Source of the DNA: Actinomadura meyerae
GTDB lineage: Bacteria; Actinomycetota; Actinomycetes; Streptosporangiales; Streptosporangiaceae
Direction: 5' to 3'
DNA length: 64,000 nt
NCBI RefSeq assembly: GCF_900188445.1
Contig: NZ_FZOR01000008.1
Span: 1 to 64,000 of the forward strand
Shown: piece by piece, positions 9,483-19,253 of the stretch
Numbering within the stretch: the stretch's first letter is position 1
How the letters are laid out: every line of letters begins with the position of its first letter
Made by a program: the position numbers and the translations under genes
Notes under the pieces: model-generated
Database searches by the model: none
What the model saw: the letters and a program-made list of their open reading frames with translations, nothing else
Told to the model about the DNA's origin: nothing

Positions 9483-10731
9483 CGAGATACTCCTGGATGC
9501 GGGGGATCAGGTTGCCGTCCGCCCCGAAACCGGTGTCCTTCCAGACGCCGGGGACGGTGTGGTGCGGGCGCGGCCCGTTCGGGCCCGGGACCTTCAGGGT
9601 CCGGTCGCGGAGCGCCGACGGGTTCTTTGCGCCGCAGGCGGTGCAGACGGGGCGGCGCCGTGTGGCGCCGCCTCCCAGCTGCACCTTGCGGCGCTGGGCG
9701 GACGGGCCGTGCAGCGGGTTGACGAAGCAGGGCGGCGGTGCGGCCGCCATCCTTCTGGTCAGTGCGGCGCGGCCCTGGCGGGCCAGCACGATCGCCCCGG
9801 CGAGGTCGAGCGCGCGGTCGGGGTCCTCGGCGGCGTCGTCGTGGAGGATCTGGGCGACGTCGTAGGCGGACACCGCGTACTCGCGGCCGGGATCGTCGTC
9901 CTCGGCGGTGGCGAGCGCGTCCCGCAACCGGTCCAGTTCCTTGAGGCCCGTGCGGCGCAGCCACTTCACGGAGGGCTCGGCGGGCGCGTTGGCGTAGCTC
10001 TCGACGGCGGGGGCGCGGGGTGTGCGGCGGTGGCGCCGGTAGGCGGCGGCGCCCGCGCCGGCGCCGTACAGGACGAGCGCCGCGACCGGGCCGACGAGCA
10101 GCAGGCCGGTGAGGAAGGGCGGCTTGGTCTCCGGCTCGACGGTCCGCACGGTGTGCTCTTGGCCGAACGGGTCCGGTGAGGTGTAGAGGCGGGGCGTCCG
10201 CGGGGTGCTGGACGGGGCGGCCTGGATGATCCGCAGCCGGACGGCGAGCCGGTCGGCCAGGTCGGCGAACTTGTTGTCGGGGTTGGCGGGGCTCTGCGCG
10301 CGGTCGTCGTCGATGGCGTACAGCCGGCGCGGCACGCCGAACGCCTCCTCCTCGAACCAGGCGGACGTGCCGACCAGGATGTAGAGGCCGTCGCGGCGGA
10401 GCCGGTCGTGGATCGCGTGCAGGAAGGCGTCGTCCCTGCCCTGGGTCTCCGATTCCGCCTTGTTCGGGATCACCACCACGTAGACGGGTGCGCCGAGCGC
10501 GTCCGCCGCCGACCTCATGGCGCCGCGGACGCGGGCCCGCCCGGCCTCGTCGAGCGCCGCGGCCATGTCGGGGTCGACGAAGAGCGGGTCCCTGCCGAGG
10601 GCCGCCGCCACCCGGTCGAGCCGGTGCTGCGCGTACGCGGGGATCGGCTCGCTCGCGGCCGCGGGCGCCGCGAGCAGCGGGACGGCGGCCAGCAGCGCCG
10701 CGAGGGTCAGGATCCGGACGATCGTGTTCAC
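9472..10731 (-). CDS. Exported membrane protein of unknown function, paralogue B
   Basis: A 419-residue protein with a clean signal peptide (MNTIVRILTLAALLAAVPLL then AAPAAASEP), an extracytoplasmic domain with the shared family pattern (GRDPLFVDPDMAAAL, APVYVVVIPN, RRDGLYILVG), a membrane helix near residue 215-240 (FLTGLLLVGPVAALVLYGAG) and a cytoplasmic tail. The tail repeats the family signature CFVNPLHG, a CxxC (VCTACG) and WKDTGFG..GNLIPRIQEYL. The fold of the first domain is reminiscent of TPM-type domains but I cannot confirm this. It starts with GTG overlapping the upstream stop codon by 4 bases, so it is translationally coupled. Confidence 0.82.
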   Translation of the reverse strand: MNTIVRILTLAALLAAVPLLAAPAAASEPIPAYAQHRLDRVAAALGRDPLFVDPDMAAALDEAGRARVRGAMRSAADALGAPVYVVVIPNKAESETQGRDDAFLHAIHDRLRRDGLYILVGTSAWFEEEAFGVPRRLYAIDDDRAQSPANPDNKFADLADRLAVRLRIIQAAPSSTPRTPRLYTSPDPFGQEHTVRTVEPETKPPFLTGLLLVGPVAALVLYGAGAGAAAYRRHRRTPRAPAVESYANAPAEPSVKWLRRTGLKELDRLRDALATAEDDDPGREYAVSAYDVAQILHDDAAEDPDRALDLAGAIVLARQGRAALTRRMAAAPPPCFVNPLHGPSAQRRKVQLGGGATRRRPVCTACGAKNPSALRDRTLKVPGPNGPRPHHTVPGVWKDTGFGADGNLIPRIQEYLGVE

Positions 10732-11453
10732 CGGCGCTTCCTCTGCTTCGGTGCCGCCCCCGCCTTCGCGGGACGGGCGCGGCGGCGCCGCCATCGCAGC
10801 CACAGGAGCAGGAGCAGGAGCGGGATTCCGCTGAGTGCCGTTCCCGTGGCGAAGGCGTCGCGCTCGGCGCGGTTCGCCTCGCGCTCGGACCGGTCGCGGG
10901 CGTCCAGCGCGATGCGGATCTTGGACTTCGGCCGGGGCCCGGCCTTCTCGGCCCGCTCCCGGGCGTGCCCGGACAGCGCGATCTCGACGAACCGCTCGAT
11001 CAGCGCGACCGCGCCCGCGTCGTTCGGCAGCTCCGACGTCGCGGCCCGCTGCGCGTCCTTCACCGGGAGGGTCGTCGCACCGCCGTACTGGACGGCGGAC
11101 AGCGACGCCGACCCGGGGTCGGCGACGATGTAGACGCCCGGCCGGTTGAGGCTGTCGTGAAGCAGCGGGACCAGGTCCTCGGTCGAGTGGCCGTCGGCGA
11201 GGTAGGCCGGGGTCACCGCCGTGTAGACGGGGACGCGGAGCCGGGCGACCGCCTTCCTGATCCGCTGTGCGGCGTCGGGCGGCAGCGCCCGCGGGGCGTG
11301 GTCGGTCACGTACACCGGGTCGCGGCGCAGCTCGGCGGCGAGGTGGTCGACGCGGCTCACCGGCTTGGCACGCTCCAGCGGGGCCGCCGCCGCGGGCGCC
11401 GCCGGGCACGCCAGAAGGAGGCCGATCACCAGAGCCGAGGACGCGCGCCACAT
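10728..11453 (-). CDS. Exported membrane protein of unknown function, paralogue A
   Basis: A 241-residue first gene of the three-gene operon. ATG 11453 begins a good signal peptide (MWRASSALVIGLLLACPAAP); a longer in-frame start exists but would bury it. The domain RDPVYVTDHAPRALPPDAAQ, VPVYTAVTPAYL, NRPGVYIVADPG matches the N-terminal domains of the next two proteins. A single membrane helix near the C-terminus (GIPLLLLLLWLRW) is followed by a strongly basic tail; this copy lacks the CF-NPLHG/CxxC domain. TACACT lies 8 bases ahead of the ATG and no ribosome site is visible, so the transcript may be leaderless. Confidence 0.8.
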   Translation of the reverse strand: MWRASSALVIGLLLACPAAPAAAAPLERAKPVSRVDHLAAELRRDPVYVTDHAPRALPPDAAQRIRKAVARLRVPVYTAVTPAYLADGHSTEDLVPLLHDSLNRPGVYIVADPGSASLSAVQYGGATTLPVKDAQRAATSELPNDAGAVALIERFVEIALSGHARERAEKAGPRPKSKIRIALDARDRSEREANRAERDAFATGTALSGIPLLLLLLWLRWRRRRARPAKAGAAPKQRKRR

Positions 11454-11626
11454 GGTGGGCGAGTGTAGTGATGATCGACGAATGTCGTGAGCTGGGGTGG
11501 AAGCGAAGAAATCCCCCGGCCGGGGGACGGTGGCCTCACCCGTGAAAACCCACACCACCGGTGTCGGGCTACTCACGAGTCATTGGATAGGGTCGAGGGT
11601 GGGGGACAACCCCGGAATCACCGTAG

Positions 11627-12685
<1,059 letters not shown>

Positions 12686-12700
12686 CCGAAGCCGTCGCCG

Positions 12701-12742
12701 CCGTGGCCGCGGCGCGCCCGGGACGGGGGCGCGCGGCCACGG
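12701..12742 (+). terminator. GC-rich hairpin between gap and pgk
   Basis: An 11-bp perfect stem CCGTGGCCGCG (12701-12711) with CGCGGCCACGG (12732-12742) and a 20-base loop sits in the gap-pgk spacer. It may terminate part of the transcripts or act as an mRNA-stability element giving gap a different level from pgk-tpiA. No U-run. Confidence 0.4.
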
Positions 12743-12774
12743 CGCGGCCGTGTACGGAAGGACATCGCATCCCG

Positions 12775-13962
<1,188 letters not shown>

Positions 13963-13964
13963 CG

Positions 13965-14777
13965 ATGGCCCCCGCGACCCCCTCTTCCGGCAAGCAGAGC
14001 GGCCGCAAGCCGCTCATGGCGGGCAACTGGAAGATGAACAACAACCACCTCGAGGCGATCGCGCTCGTCCAGAAGATGGCGTTCGCGCTCAAGGACGCCG
14101 ACTACGACGCCGTCGACATCGCCGTGCTCCCGCCGTTCACGGCGATCCGGTCGGTGCAGACGCTCGTGGACGCCGACCGCCTCGCCATCCAGTACGGCGC
14201 GCAGGACGTCTCCCAGCACGCCTCCGGCGCCTACACCGGCGAGATCGCCGCGTCGATGCTCGCCAAGCTCGGCTGCGACTACGCGGTCGTCGGGCACTCC
14301 GAGCGCCGCCAGTACCACGCCGAGGACGACGCGGTCGTCAACGCCAAGGCCAAGGCGGCGCTCGCCGCCGACATCACCCCGATCCTGTGCATCGGGGAGG
14401 GCCTGGAGGTCCGCAAGGCCGGCGAGCACGTCCGGCACTGCCTCGCCCAGCTCGACGGCGGGCTGGAGAAGATCCCCGCCGACCAGGTGCGGCGCACCGT
14501 GATCGCCTACGAGCCGGTCTGGGCGATCGGCACCGGCGAGGTCGCCACCCCGCAGGACGCGCAGGAGGTCTGCGCCGCGATCAGGACGCGGCTCGCCGAG
14601 CTGTACGACGGCGGAGTGGCCGACGAGGTGCGTATCCTGTACGGCGGTTCGGTCAAGAGCGGCAACGTCGCCAAGCTCATGGCGCAGGACGACGTGGACG
14701 GCGCCCTGGTCGGTGGTGCCAGCCTGGACCCGGGAGAATTCGTCAAGATCTGCCGGTACCGGGATCTCCCCGTCTGA
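13965..14777 (+). CDS. tpiA: Triosephosphate isomerase
   Basis: A 270-residue TIM-barrel enzyme that interconverts dihydroxyacetone phosphate and glyceraldehyde 3-phosphate. Visible: [12 protein letters not shown] (catalytic Lys in the NWK motif), [10 protein letters not shown] (catalytic His), [11 protein letters not shown] (catalytic Glu and the flexible loop) and [11 protein letters not shown] (phosphate-binding). A short Ser/Gly-rich N-terminal extension before PLMAGNW is common in actinobacteria. It begins two bases after the pgk stop and is almost certainly co-transcribed. Confidence 0.98.
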   Translation: MAPATPSSGKQSGRKPLMAGNWKMNNNHLEAIALVQKMAFALKDADYDAVDIAVLPPFTAIRSVQTLVDADRLAIQYGAQDVSQHASGAYTGEIAASMLAKLGCDYAVVGHSERRQYHAEDDAVVNAKAKAALAADITPILCIGEGLEVRKAGEHVRHCLAQLDGGLEKIPADQVRRTVIAYEPVWAIGTGEVATPQDAQEVCAAIRTRLAELYDGGVADEVRILYGGSVKSGNVAKLMAQDDVDGALVGGASLDPGEFVKICRYRDLPV

Positions 14778-14915
14778 TCAAAACTGATCAATTCTGCGTG
14801 AACTGGGGGTTCTTGCCGAACCAGCGGGTAGTTCGTCGTACCCTTCGTAGCTGACGGGTAAACCGCCCGGCCCGACCCTCCGTCCCCGACCTACAGACAA
14901 AGGCGCTGAAGAATC

Positions 14916-15158
14916 GTGATCATCGCAACGTCCATCGTGCTCATCGTCACGAGCCTGCTGATGGTGGTCCTCGTCCTGATGCACAAGGGCAAGGGCGGCG
15001 GGCTGTCGGACATGTTCGGCGGCGGCGTGTCGTCGTCCCTCGGGGGGTCGTCCGTGGTCGAGCGCAACCTCGACCGGCTGACGGTCGGCGTCGGGGTGCT
15101 GTGGTTCGCCTCGATCGTCGTGCTGGGGCTGCTGTTCAAGCACAAGGGCGTCGGCTGA
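14916..15158 (+). CDS. secG: Preprotein translocase subunit SecG
   Basis: An 80-residue membrane protein with two helices (residues 1-22 and 58-75) separated by the conserved GKGGGLSDMFGGG loop, as in SecG, the accessory subunit of the SecYEG protein-export channel. It starts with GTG 14916; position next to tpiA is the normal actinobacterial order. The 138-base spacer from tpiA suggests it may also have a separate promoter, but I could not settle on one. Confidence 0.95.
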   Translation: MIIATSIVLIVTSLLMVVLVLMHKGKGGGLSDMFGGGVSSSLGGSSVVERNLDRLTVGVGVLWFASIVVLGLLFKHKGVG

Positions 15159-15241
15159 CGCCGCCCGTCTGACATCTGCGATCGCCGCCGCCGTCCCAGG
15201 AGGTCACGGGCGGGGGCGGAACACCGAGCAAGGAGTATTCC

Positions 15242-15613
15242 GTGGGTAGTGGCAACGCGATTCGGGGCAGCCGTGTCGGGGCCGGTCCGATGGGAGAGGC
15301 GGAGCGCGGCGACGCCGCCCCCCGTGTCTGGGTGACCTTCTACTGCGCCAACCGGCACGAGACCCGCCCGAGCTTCGCGACGGACGTCGCGGTCCCCGAG
15401 ACGTGGGACTGCCCGCGCTGCGGGTTCCCCGCCGGCCAGGACGCGGACAACCCCCCGGCGCCGCCGAAGACCGAGCCCTACAAGACGCACCTGGCGTACG
15501 TGAAGGAGCGCCGCAGCGACGAGGACGGCGAGGCCATCCTGGAGGAGGCGCTCGCCAAGCTCCGCGAGAAGCGCGCCGCCGTCAAGCAGGCCATGGAGGC
15601 CGCGGCCCGCTGA
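15242..15613 (+). CDS. rbpA: RNA polymerase-binding protein RbpA
   Basis: A 123-residue actinobacterial RNA polymerase partner that stabilises the holoenzyme with the principal sigma factor and open complexes. Conserved blocks are present: GNAIRGSRVGAGPMGEAERG at the N-terminus, the core FYCANRHETRPSFA with WDCPRCGFPAGQD (possible metal ligands), and the C-terminal sigma-interacting helix (HLAYVKERRSDEDGEAILEEA). GTG 15242 has AAGGAG six bases upstream. Alone in its unit after secG, followed by a strong hairpin. Confidence 0.97.
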   Translation: MGSGNAIRGSRVGAGPMGEAERGDAAPRVWVTFYCANRHETRPSFATDVAVPETWDCPRCGFPAGQDADNPPAPPKTEPYKTHLAYVKERRSDEDGEAILEEALAKLREKRAAVKQAMEAAAR

Positions 15614-15636
15614 TCCCGGCCGCCGCATCGGCATCC

Positions 15637-15674
15637 GTGCGGCCCGGTCCCTCGCCTCGGGGGCCGGGCCGTAC
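15637..15674. terminator. Bidirectional hairpin terminator
   Basis: A stem of about 11 pairs (GTGCGGCCCGG at 15637-15647 with CCGGGCCGTAC at 15664-15674, including one G-U) that can be extended inward by TCCC/GGGG pairing. It lies between the converging rbpA gene and the VWA-protein gene and probably serves both. Confidence 0.7.
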
Positions 15675-15703
15675 GCCTGTCCGGGGCGCGCCGTTCCGGG
15701 GAG

Positions 15704-17395
15704 TCAGCAGTCGGGGGCGCACAGCCGCCGGGCCGTGGCCTGCCCGAAGATCCGCAGGATGTCCTGCGGGACGTGCGCGGTGTAGACGGTGCCGCCGGTG
15801 GCGTCGGCGAGTTCGCGCAGCTCCGCGGTGTCCACGTCCGGCCCGAAGCCGATCACGATGATCTGCACCGGGCGGGCGGGGTCGCGGTCCGCGCGGAGCG
15901 CGGCCAGCGTCGCCCGCAGCGACGGGCCGCCCGGGTCCTCGTTGCGGCCGTCGGTGAACACCAGGACGGTGTTGACCATCTCCGGGCGGTACGTCCGCCG
16001 CATGTGGCGGACGGCGGCCAGCACCGTGTCGTACAGGCCGGTGCCGCCGCCCGGCTGGGGGCGCAGCCCGGCGAGCGTGCTCAGCACGCGCTGCCGCCGC
16101 GTCGCCGACCCGATCCGGCCGCCGAGCGGCCCCATCGGCACGGTGACGCGCCAGTCGCGGTCGCCGGCCATCCGCGTGGAGAACACCCACTGGCCGAGCT
16201 CGGTGTCGTCCGGCTGGAGGGCCAGGCCCTGCTGGGACGCCTGCGCGATCGCCTGCAGCCGCGTCAGCCGGGTTCCGGGCACCCGCCGGGCCATCGAGCC
16301 GGACACGTCGATCAGCGACAGCATCCGCGACCCCAGCGCCAGCCGCGCCCACGCCTGCGCGACCTCCCGCACCTCGGACGCCGCCGGGGCCGGCAGTTCG
16401 GTCTGCCGCGACGCGCCGACGCCGGCGGTGCCCGCGAAGGCCGCGGGCGCGGCGCCGTCCGGGTCCCGGAACCCGTGCGCCCGGAACGCCTCCCGCGCCC
16501 GGCCGGTACGGAGCGCGTGCTCGACGAGGCGGGCGGCCGGTCCGCCGCCGACGAGCGCGACCGGGTAGTCGAGGGACAGCGTCCCGCCGCGGGGGTACAC
16601 CGCCTCCGCCGGCGCGCCGCCGGCGGGCCGCGCGCGGTTGTACGCCCACACCGCCTGCTCGGACGTCAGCAGGACGGGCACGCGCCCGGCGCCGCGGCCG
16701 GCGAGTGCGGCGAACTGCCCGGCGGCGTCCCGCGCGACGCTCTGCCGGACGTCCCGCGCGAACGCCGCGAACGCCCCCGCCGCCGTCCGGTACCGCGCGT
16801 GCACGATCAGCAGCGACGCCATCCCGGCGCCGGTGCGGGCCGGGTCGGCGATCGAGAGGCGGAACGCCCGCGACTCCCGCGATCCGGGCACGGCGGTGCC
16901 GAGGAGGTCGTCCCAGGACCCGGTGACGCGTCCGGCGTCCGCCCGCGGCACTGCCGCCACCAGCGGGGACCGCGCGACCGAGGGCCGCGCCGCGGGGGGC
17001 CGGTCGAGCGTGCGCAGCCACAGCGACGAGTCCGGCACCCACACGTCGGGGCGGCGGACGCCCGCGCCGTCCGGGATCTGCCCGGCGAGCAGGGCCGCCA
17101 CCCCGGCGGGCCCCGCCGCCCGCACCGCCGCCCGGACGCACCGCCCGCCGCTCCGGTGCCCCGTCCGGTTGAACGCCGCGCCGGCCGCCGACACCGCTCC
17201 CGCGATCTCCGGCGCCACGGCGACGTCCACCGTGACCGCGGGCCCCGAGCAGCCCTGGACCTCCGACACCGCGTAGACGGACGTCCCGAGGACCGCCGCC
17301 AGCGCGGCCCCCGTGACCGCCGCGGCCCAGCGCAGCCGCCGCCCGCGCCGCGCGCGCCGTCCGCCGCGGGGGCGCCCGCGATGAGCTCCGCTCAC
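15704..17395 (-). CDS. Substrate-binding plus VWA domain membrane-anchored protein
   Basis: A 563-residue protein with a basic N-terminus and a membrane anchor/signal helix (WAAAVTGAALAAVLGTSVYA at 23-42). Residues about 55-330 resemble extracellular solute-binding proteins (VDVAVAPEIAGAVSAAGAAFN, DVWVPDSSLWLR, SEQAVWAYNRA). Residues about 355-550 form a von Willebrand A domain with an intact MIDAS motif D363-V-S365-G-S367, and later T/D positions (GTGLYDT, VFTDGRNED). Such fused proteins are known in actinobacteria; their ligand is unknown. GTG 17395 has GAGG six bases upstream. It ends in a Cys pair (CAPDC). It is a single-gene unit divergent from the Lrp regulator. Confidence 0.85.
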   Translation of the reverse strand: MSGAHRGRPRGGRRARRGRRLRWAAAVTGAALAAVLGTSVYAVSEVQGCSGPAVTVDVAVAPEIAGAVSAAGAAFNRTGHRSGGRCVRAAVRAAGPAGVAALLAGQIPDGAGVRRPDVWVPDSSLWLRTLDRPPAARPSVARSPLVAAVPRADAGRVTGSWDDLLGTAVPGSRESRAFRLSIADPARTGAGMASLLIVHARYRTAAGAFAAFARDVRQSVARDAAGQFAALAGRGAGRVPVLLTSEQAVWAYNRARPAGGAPAEAVYPRGGTLSLDYPVALVGGGPAARLVEHALRTGRAREAFRAHGFRDPDGAAPAAFAGTAGVGASRQTELPAPAASEVREVAQAWARLALGSRMLSLIDVSGSMARRVPGTRLTRLQAIAQASQQGLALQPDDTELGQWVFSTRMAGDRDWRVTVPMGPLGGRIGSATRRQRVLSTLAGLRPQPGGGTGLYDTVLAAVRHMRRTYRPEMVNTVLVFTDGRNEDPGGPSLRATLAALRADRDPARPVQIIVIGFGPDVDTAELRELADATGGTVYTAHVPQDILRIFGQATARRLCAPDC

Positions 17396-17541
17396 GATCG
17401 ACCTCGTCTCCCCGTCGGGGCGTGGACCCCGCCACCGCCATCCGTGAGCCGCCCATTGTCGGGGGCCGCCCGGCCCGCCGGCATCGGTGAAATCGCCTGC
17501 GCGTCCGCCCGCGGGGGCCGCCGCCGCGGCGCGTCGAATAT

Positions 17542-17554
17542 TGTTCGGGGAACA
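17542..17554. promoter_or_regulatory. Inverted repeat, possible regulator site
   Basis: TGTTCGGGGAACA, a perfect 5-bp inverted repeat around GGG, in a locally AT-rich patch (GAATATTGTTC) of the 223-base divergent spacer. It could be the autoregulatory site of the Lrp-type regulator that begins 65 bases downstream. Confidence 0.4.
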
Positions 17555-17618
17555 GGTACTCCGGGCGTCGTTCGCGCGCGGGAGTTCGGCGTCTGGGAGT
17601 GTTTCGGGAGGGGGACCG

Positions 17619-18110
17619 GTGGACGCGGTCGATCAGGCGATCCTGCGGCGGTTGCAGCGGGACGGGCGGCAGACCAACCGGGAGCTGGCGGAGGCGGTGG
17701 GGGTCGCGCCGTCCACGGCGCTGGAGCGGACGCGGGCGCTGCGGGCGCGGGGCGTCATCACCGGGTTCCACGCCGCCGTGGACTTCGAGCGGCTCGGCCG
17801 CGGGGTGCAGGCGCTGATCTCGATCCGGATCCGGCCGCAGTCGCGGGAGGCGATCGAGTCGGCGCGCGACGGGATGGCGGCGATGCCCGAGGCCGTCGGG
17901 GTCTTCGTCGTCACCGGCAACGAGGACCTGCTGGTCCATGTGGCGGTGCCGAGCACCGCCTACCTGCGCGACTTCGTGCTGGACCGGCTGGCGCGCCGCA
18001 AGGAGTTCGTGGACGTCCGGACCACGGTCGTCTACGACTACGTCCAGCCGGTGGAGCAGTCCGAACTTCCGGCGGAGGGAACGCGCGGGAACCGAACGTC
18101 CTACCGCTGA
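17619..18110 (+). CDS. Lrp/AsnC family transcriptional regulator
   Basis: A 163-residue regulator: N-terminal winged helix-turn-helix (DQAILRRLQRDGRQTNRELAEAVGVAPSTALERTRALRARGVI, written in parts: recognition region VAPSTALERTRAL) and a C-terminal RAM/ACT-like effector domain (ALISIRIRPQ, GVFVVTGNEDLLVHVAV). Such proteins sense amino acids and form octamers on DNA. GTG 17619 follows GGGAGGGGG by four bases. The next gene on the strand is an EamA transporter, a common pairing of an Lrp sensor with an amino-acid exporter; that partnership is inference. Confidence 0.9.
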   Translation: MDAVDQAILRRLQRDGRQTNRELAEAVGVAPSTALERTRALRARGVITGFHAAVDFERLGRGVQALISIRIRPQSREAIESARDGMAAMPEAVGVFVVTGNEDLLVHVAVPSTAYLRDFVLDRLARRKEFVDVRTTVVYDYVQPVEQSELPAEGTRGNRTSYR

Positions 18111-18221
18111 ACGGTGGGTATCCGCACGGCGGGGCGAATCTCCGACGGGTATCGGTGGTCACGCCGAACACATGAATGACAAGCGAGCGCTGACTCCGCA
18201 TGTCCTTCTAGCTTCGGCCAT

Positions 18222-19172
18222 ATGGACCGACGAAGCGATGCCTCGGGTGCCCTGCTGGTGCTGGCGGCCGGGGTGCTCTGGGGGACGGTCGGGCCCGCGC
18301 AGGTGCTGGCCGCGCCGGACGCGGGCCCCGTCGCGGTCGGCGGGGCGCGGATCATGTCGGGCGGGCTGGTCCTGGCCGTGCTGGTGCTCGCGGCGGACCG
18401 GCGCGCCTTCCGCGGGCTCACGCGGCGCACCTGGGCGCCGCTCGCGGCGGCCTCCGCCGCCACCGGGACGTTCCAGGCGGCGTTCTTCAGCGCGGTCGAC
18501 CGCACCGGCGCCGCGGTCGCGACCGCCGTCGTCTTCGGGCTCGCGCCGGTCTCCACCGGGCTGTGCGAGCGGCTCGTCCTGCGCACCCGGCTGAGCGGCC
18601 GGTGGTGGGCGGGGACGGCCTGCGCGGTCGGCGGCGTCGCGCTGCTGATGCTCCCCGGGACGGACGTCCGCGTCGACCCGGCCGGGGTCCTGCTGAGTCT
18701 CGCCGGCGGGATGTGCTTCGGCGTCTACACGGTGTCGGCCAAGGTCCTCACCGGGCGGGACGCGGGGATGGCCGCCGCCGTGGCGGTGACGCTGCTCGCC
18801 GGGGGAGCGGCGCTGCTGCCCTGGACCCTGGCGGAGCTGCCCGCCCTCGCCGCGCCCCGGTCGGCGGCGCTGGTGGGCTGGCTCGGGATCGCCGCGACGG
18901 CCGTGGCGTACATGTGCTTCGTCACCGGGCTCGGCCGGGTGGCCGCCGCGACGGCCGGGACGCTGAGCCTGGCCGAACCGCTCGTGGCCGCCGTGCTCGC
19001 CGTCGCCGTGCTGGGGGAGCGGCTGTCGGCGCCGGTCGCGGCCGGGTCGCTGCTCCTGCTCGGCGGGCTCGTCGTGGTCTCGGTCCCGGCCCGGACGCGG
19101 CCGGCCCGATATGATGGCGGGCACGTGACTGGCGCAGTGAAGGTGGAGACGACCACCGGGGAGCGAAACTAG
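18222..19172 (+). CDS. EamA/DMT-family transporter
   Basis: A 316-residue inner-membrane protein with ten predicted helices and two EamA repeats (GALLVLAAGVLWGTVGP near the N-terminus; AGVLLSLAGGMCFGVYTVSAK at mid-protein; LSLAEPLVAAVLAVAVLGERL near the end). Family members export amino acids and other metabolites. TAGCTT lies seven bases before ATG 18222 and there is no ribosome site, so the mRNA is probably leaderless. The last ~16 codons, after the final membrane helix, are encoded by the glyA riboswitch aptamer, so these residues are probably dictated by RNA structure rather than by transport. Confidence 0.88.
   Translation: MDRRSDASGALLVLAAGVLWGTVGPAQVLAAPDAGPVAVGGARIMSGGLVLAVLVLAADRRAFRGLTRRTWAPLAAASAATGTFQAAFFSAVDRTGAAVATAVVFGLAPVSTGLCERLVLRTRLSGRWWAGTACAVGGVALLMLPGTDVRVDPAGVLLSLAGGMCFGVYTVSAKVLTGRDAGMAAAVAVTLLAGGAALLPWTLAELPALAAPRSAALVGWLGIAATAVAYMCFVTGLGRVAAATAGTLSLAEPLVAAVLAVAVLGERLSAPVAAGSLLLLGGLVVVSVPARTRPARYDGGHVTGAVKVETTTGERN
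19110..19115 (+). promoter_or_regulatory. -10 element of the glyA promoter, inside the EamA gene
   Basis: TATGAT, near-consensus, sits in an otherwise very GC-rich coding region and is placed six bases before the first base of the ZTP aptamer. No recognisable -35 is present 17 bases upstream. It gives a transcription start at about 19122, exactly where the riboswitch RNA should begin. Confidence 0.65.
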
Positions 19173-19200
19173 TCCGCACACCGCGCGCCTGGGTGTACGG
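19122..19200 (+). ncRNA. ZTP riboswitch (pfl motif) controlling glyA
   Basis: The sequence fits the ZTP/ZMP-sensing riboswitch consensus. The 5' part CGTGACTGGCG leads into a hairpin GGTGG-AGACGA-CCACC, then the conserved GGGGAGCG, a variable linker and the 3' part CCGCGCGCCTGGGTG. GGCGC in the 5' part can pair with GCGCC in the 3' part, forming the diagnostic pseudoknot. These riboswitches turn on one-carbon and purine genes when 10-formyl-THF is short and ZTP accumulates; glyA is a classic target. The first 50 bases overlap the end of the EamA coding sequence. Confidence 0.9.
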
Positions 19201-19253
19201 GTCCCGTTCGCCGGGCGCCCGAGGTCCCGGCGCGAGCAGCGCGGAGGCTCACG

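Noticed and set aside
7590..9722. Long plus-strand open frame running from the repeat block through the paralogue C gene
   Set aside because: It crosses repeats and then runs antisense to a coupled, recognisable operon; composition is that of a shadow frame.
11513..11526. Perfect palindrome CCCCCGGCCGGGGG between paralogue A and gap
   Set aside because: GC palindromes of this size are expected by chance here, and it matches neither gene's promoter position convincingly.
14812..14844. Possible secG promoter TTGCCG/TACCCT
   Set aside because: The spacing of about 20 bases is too long for a normal promoter; not listed as a feature.
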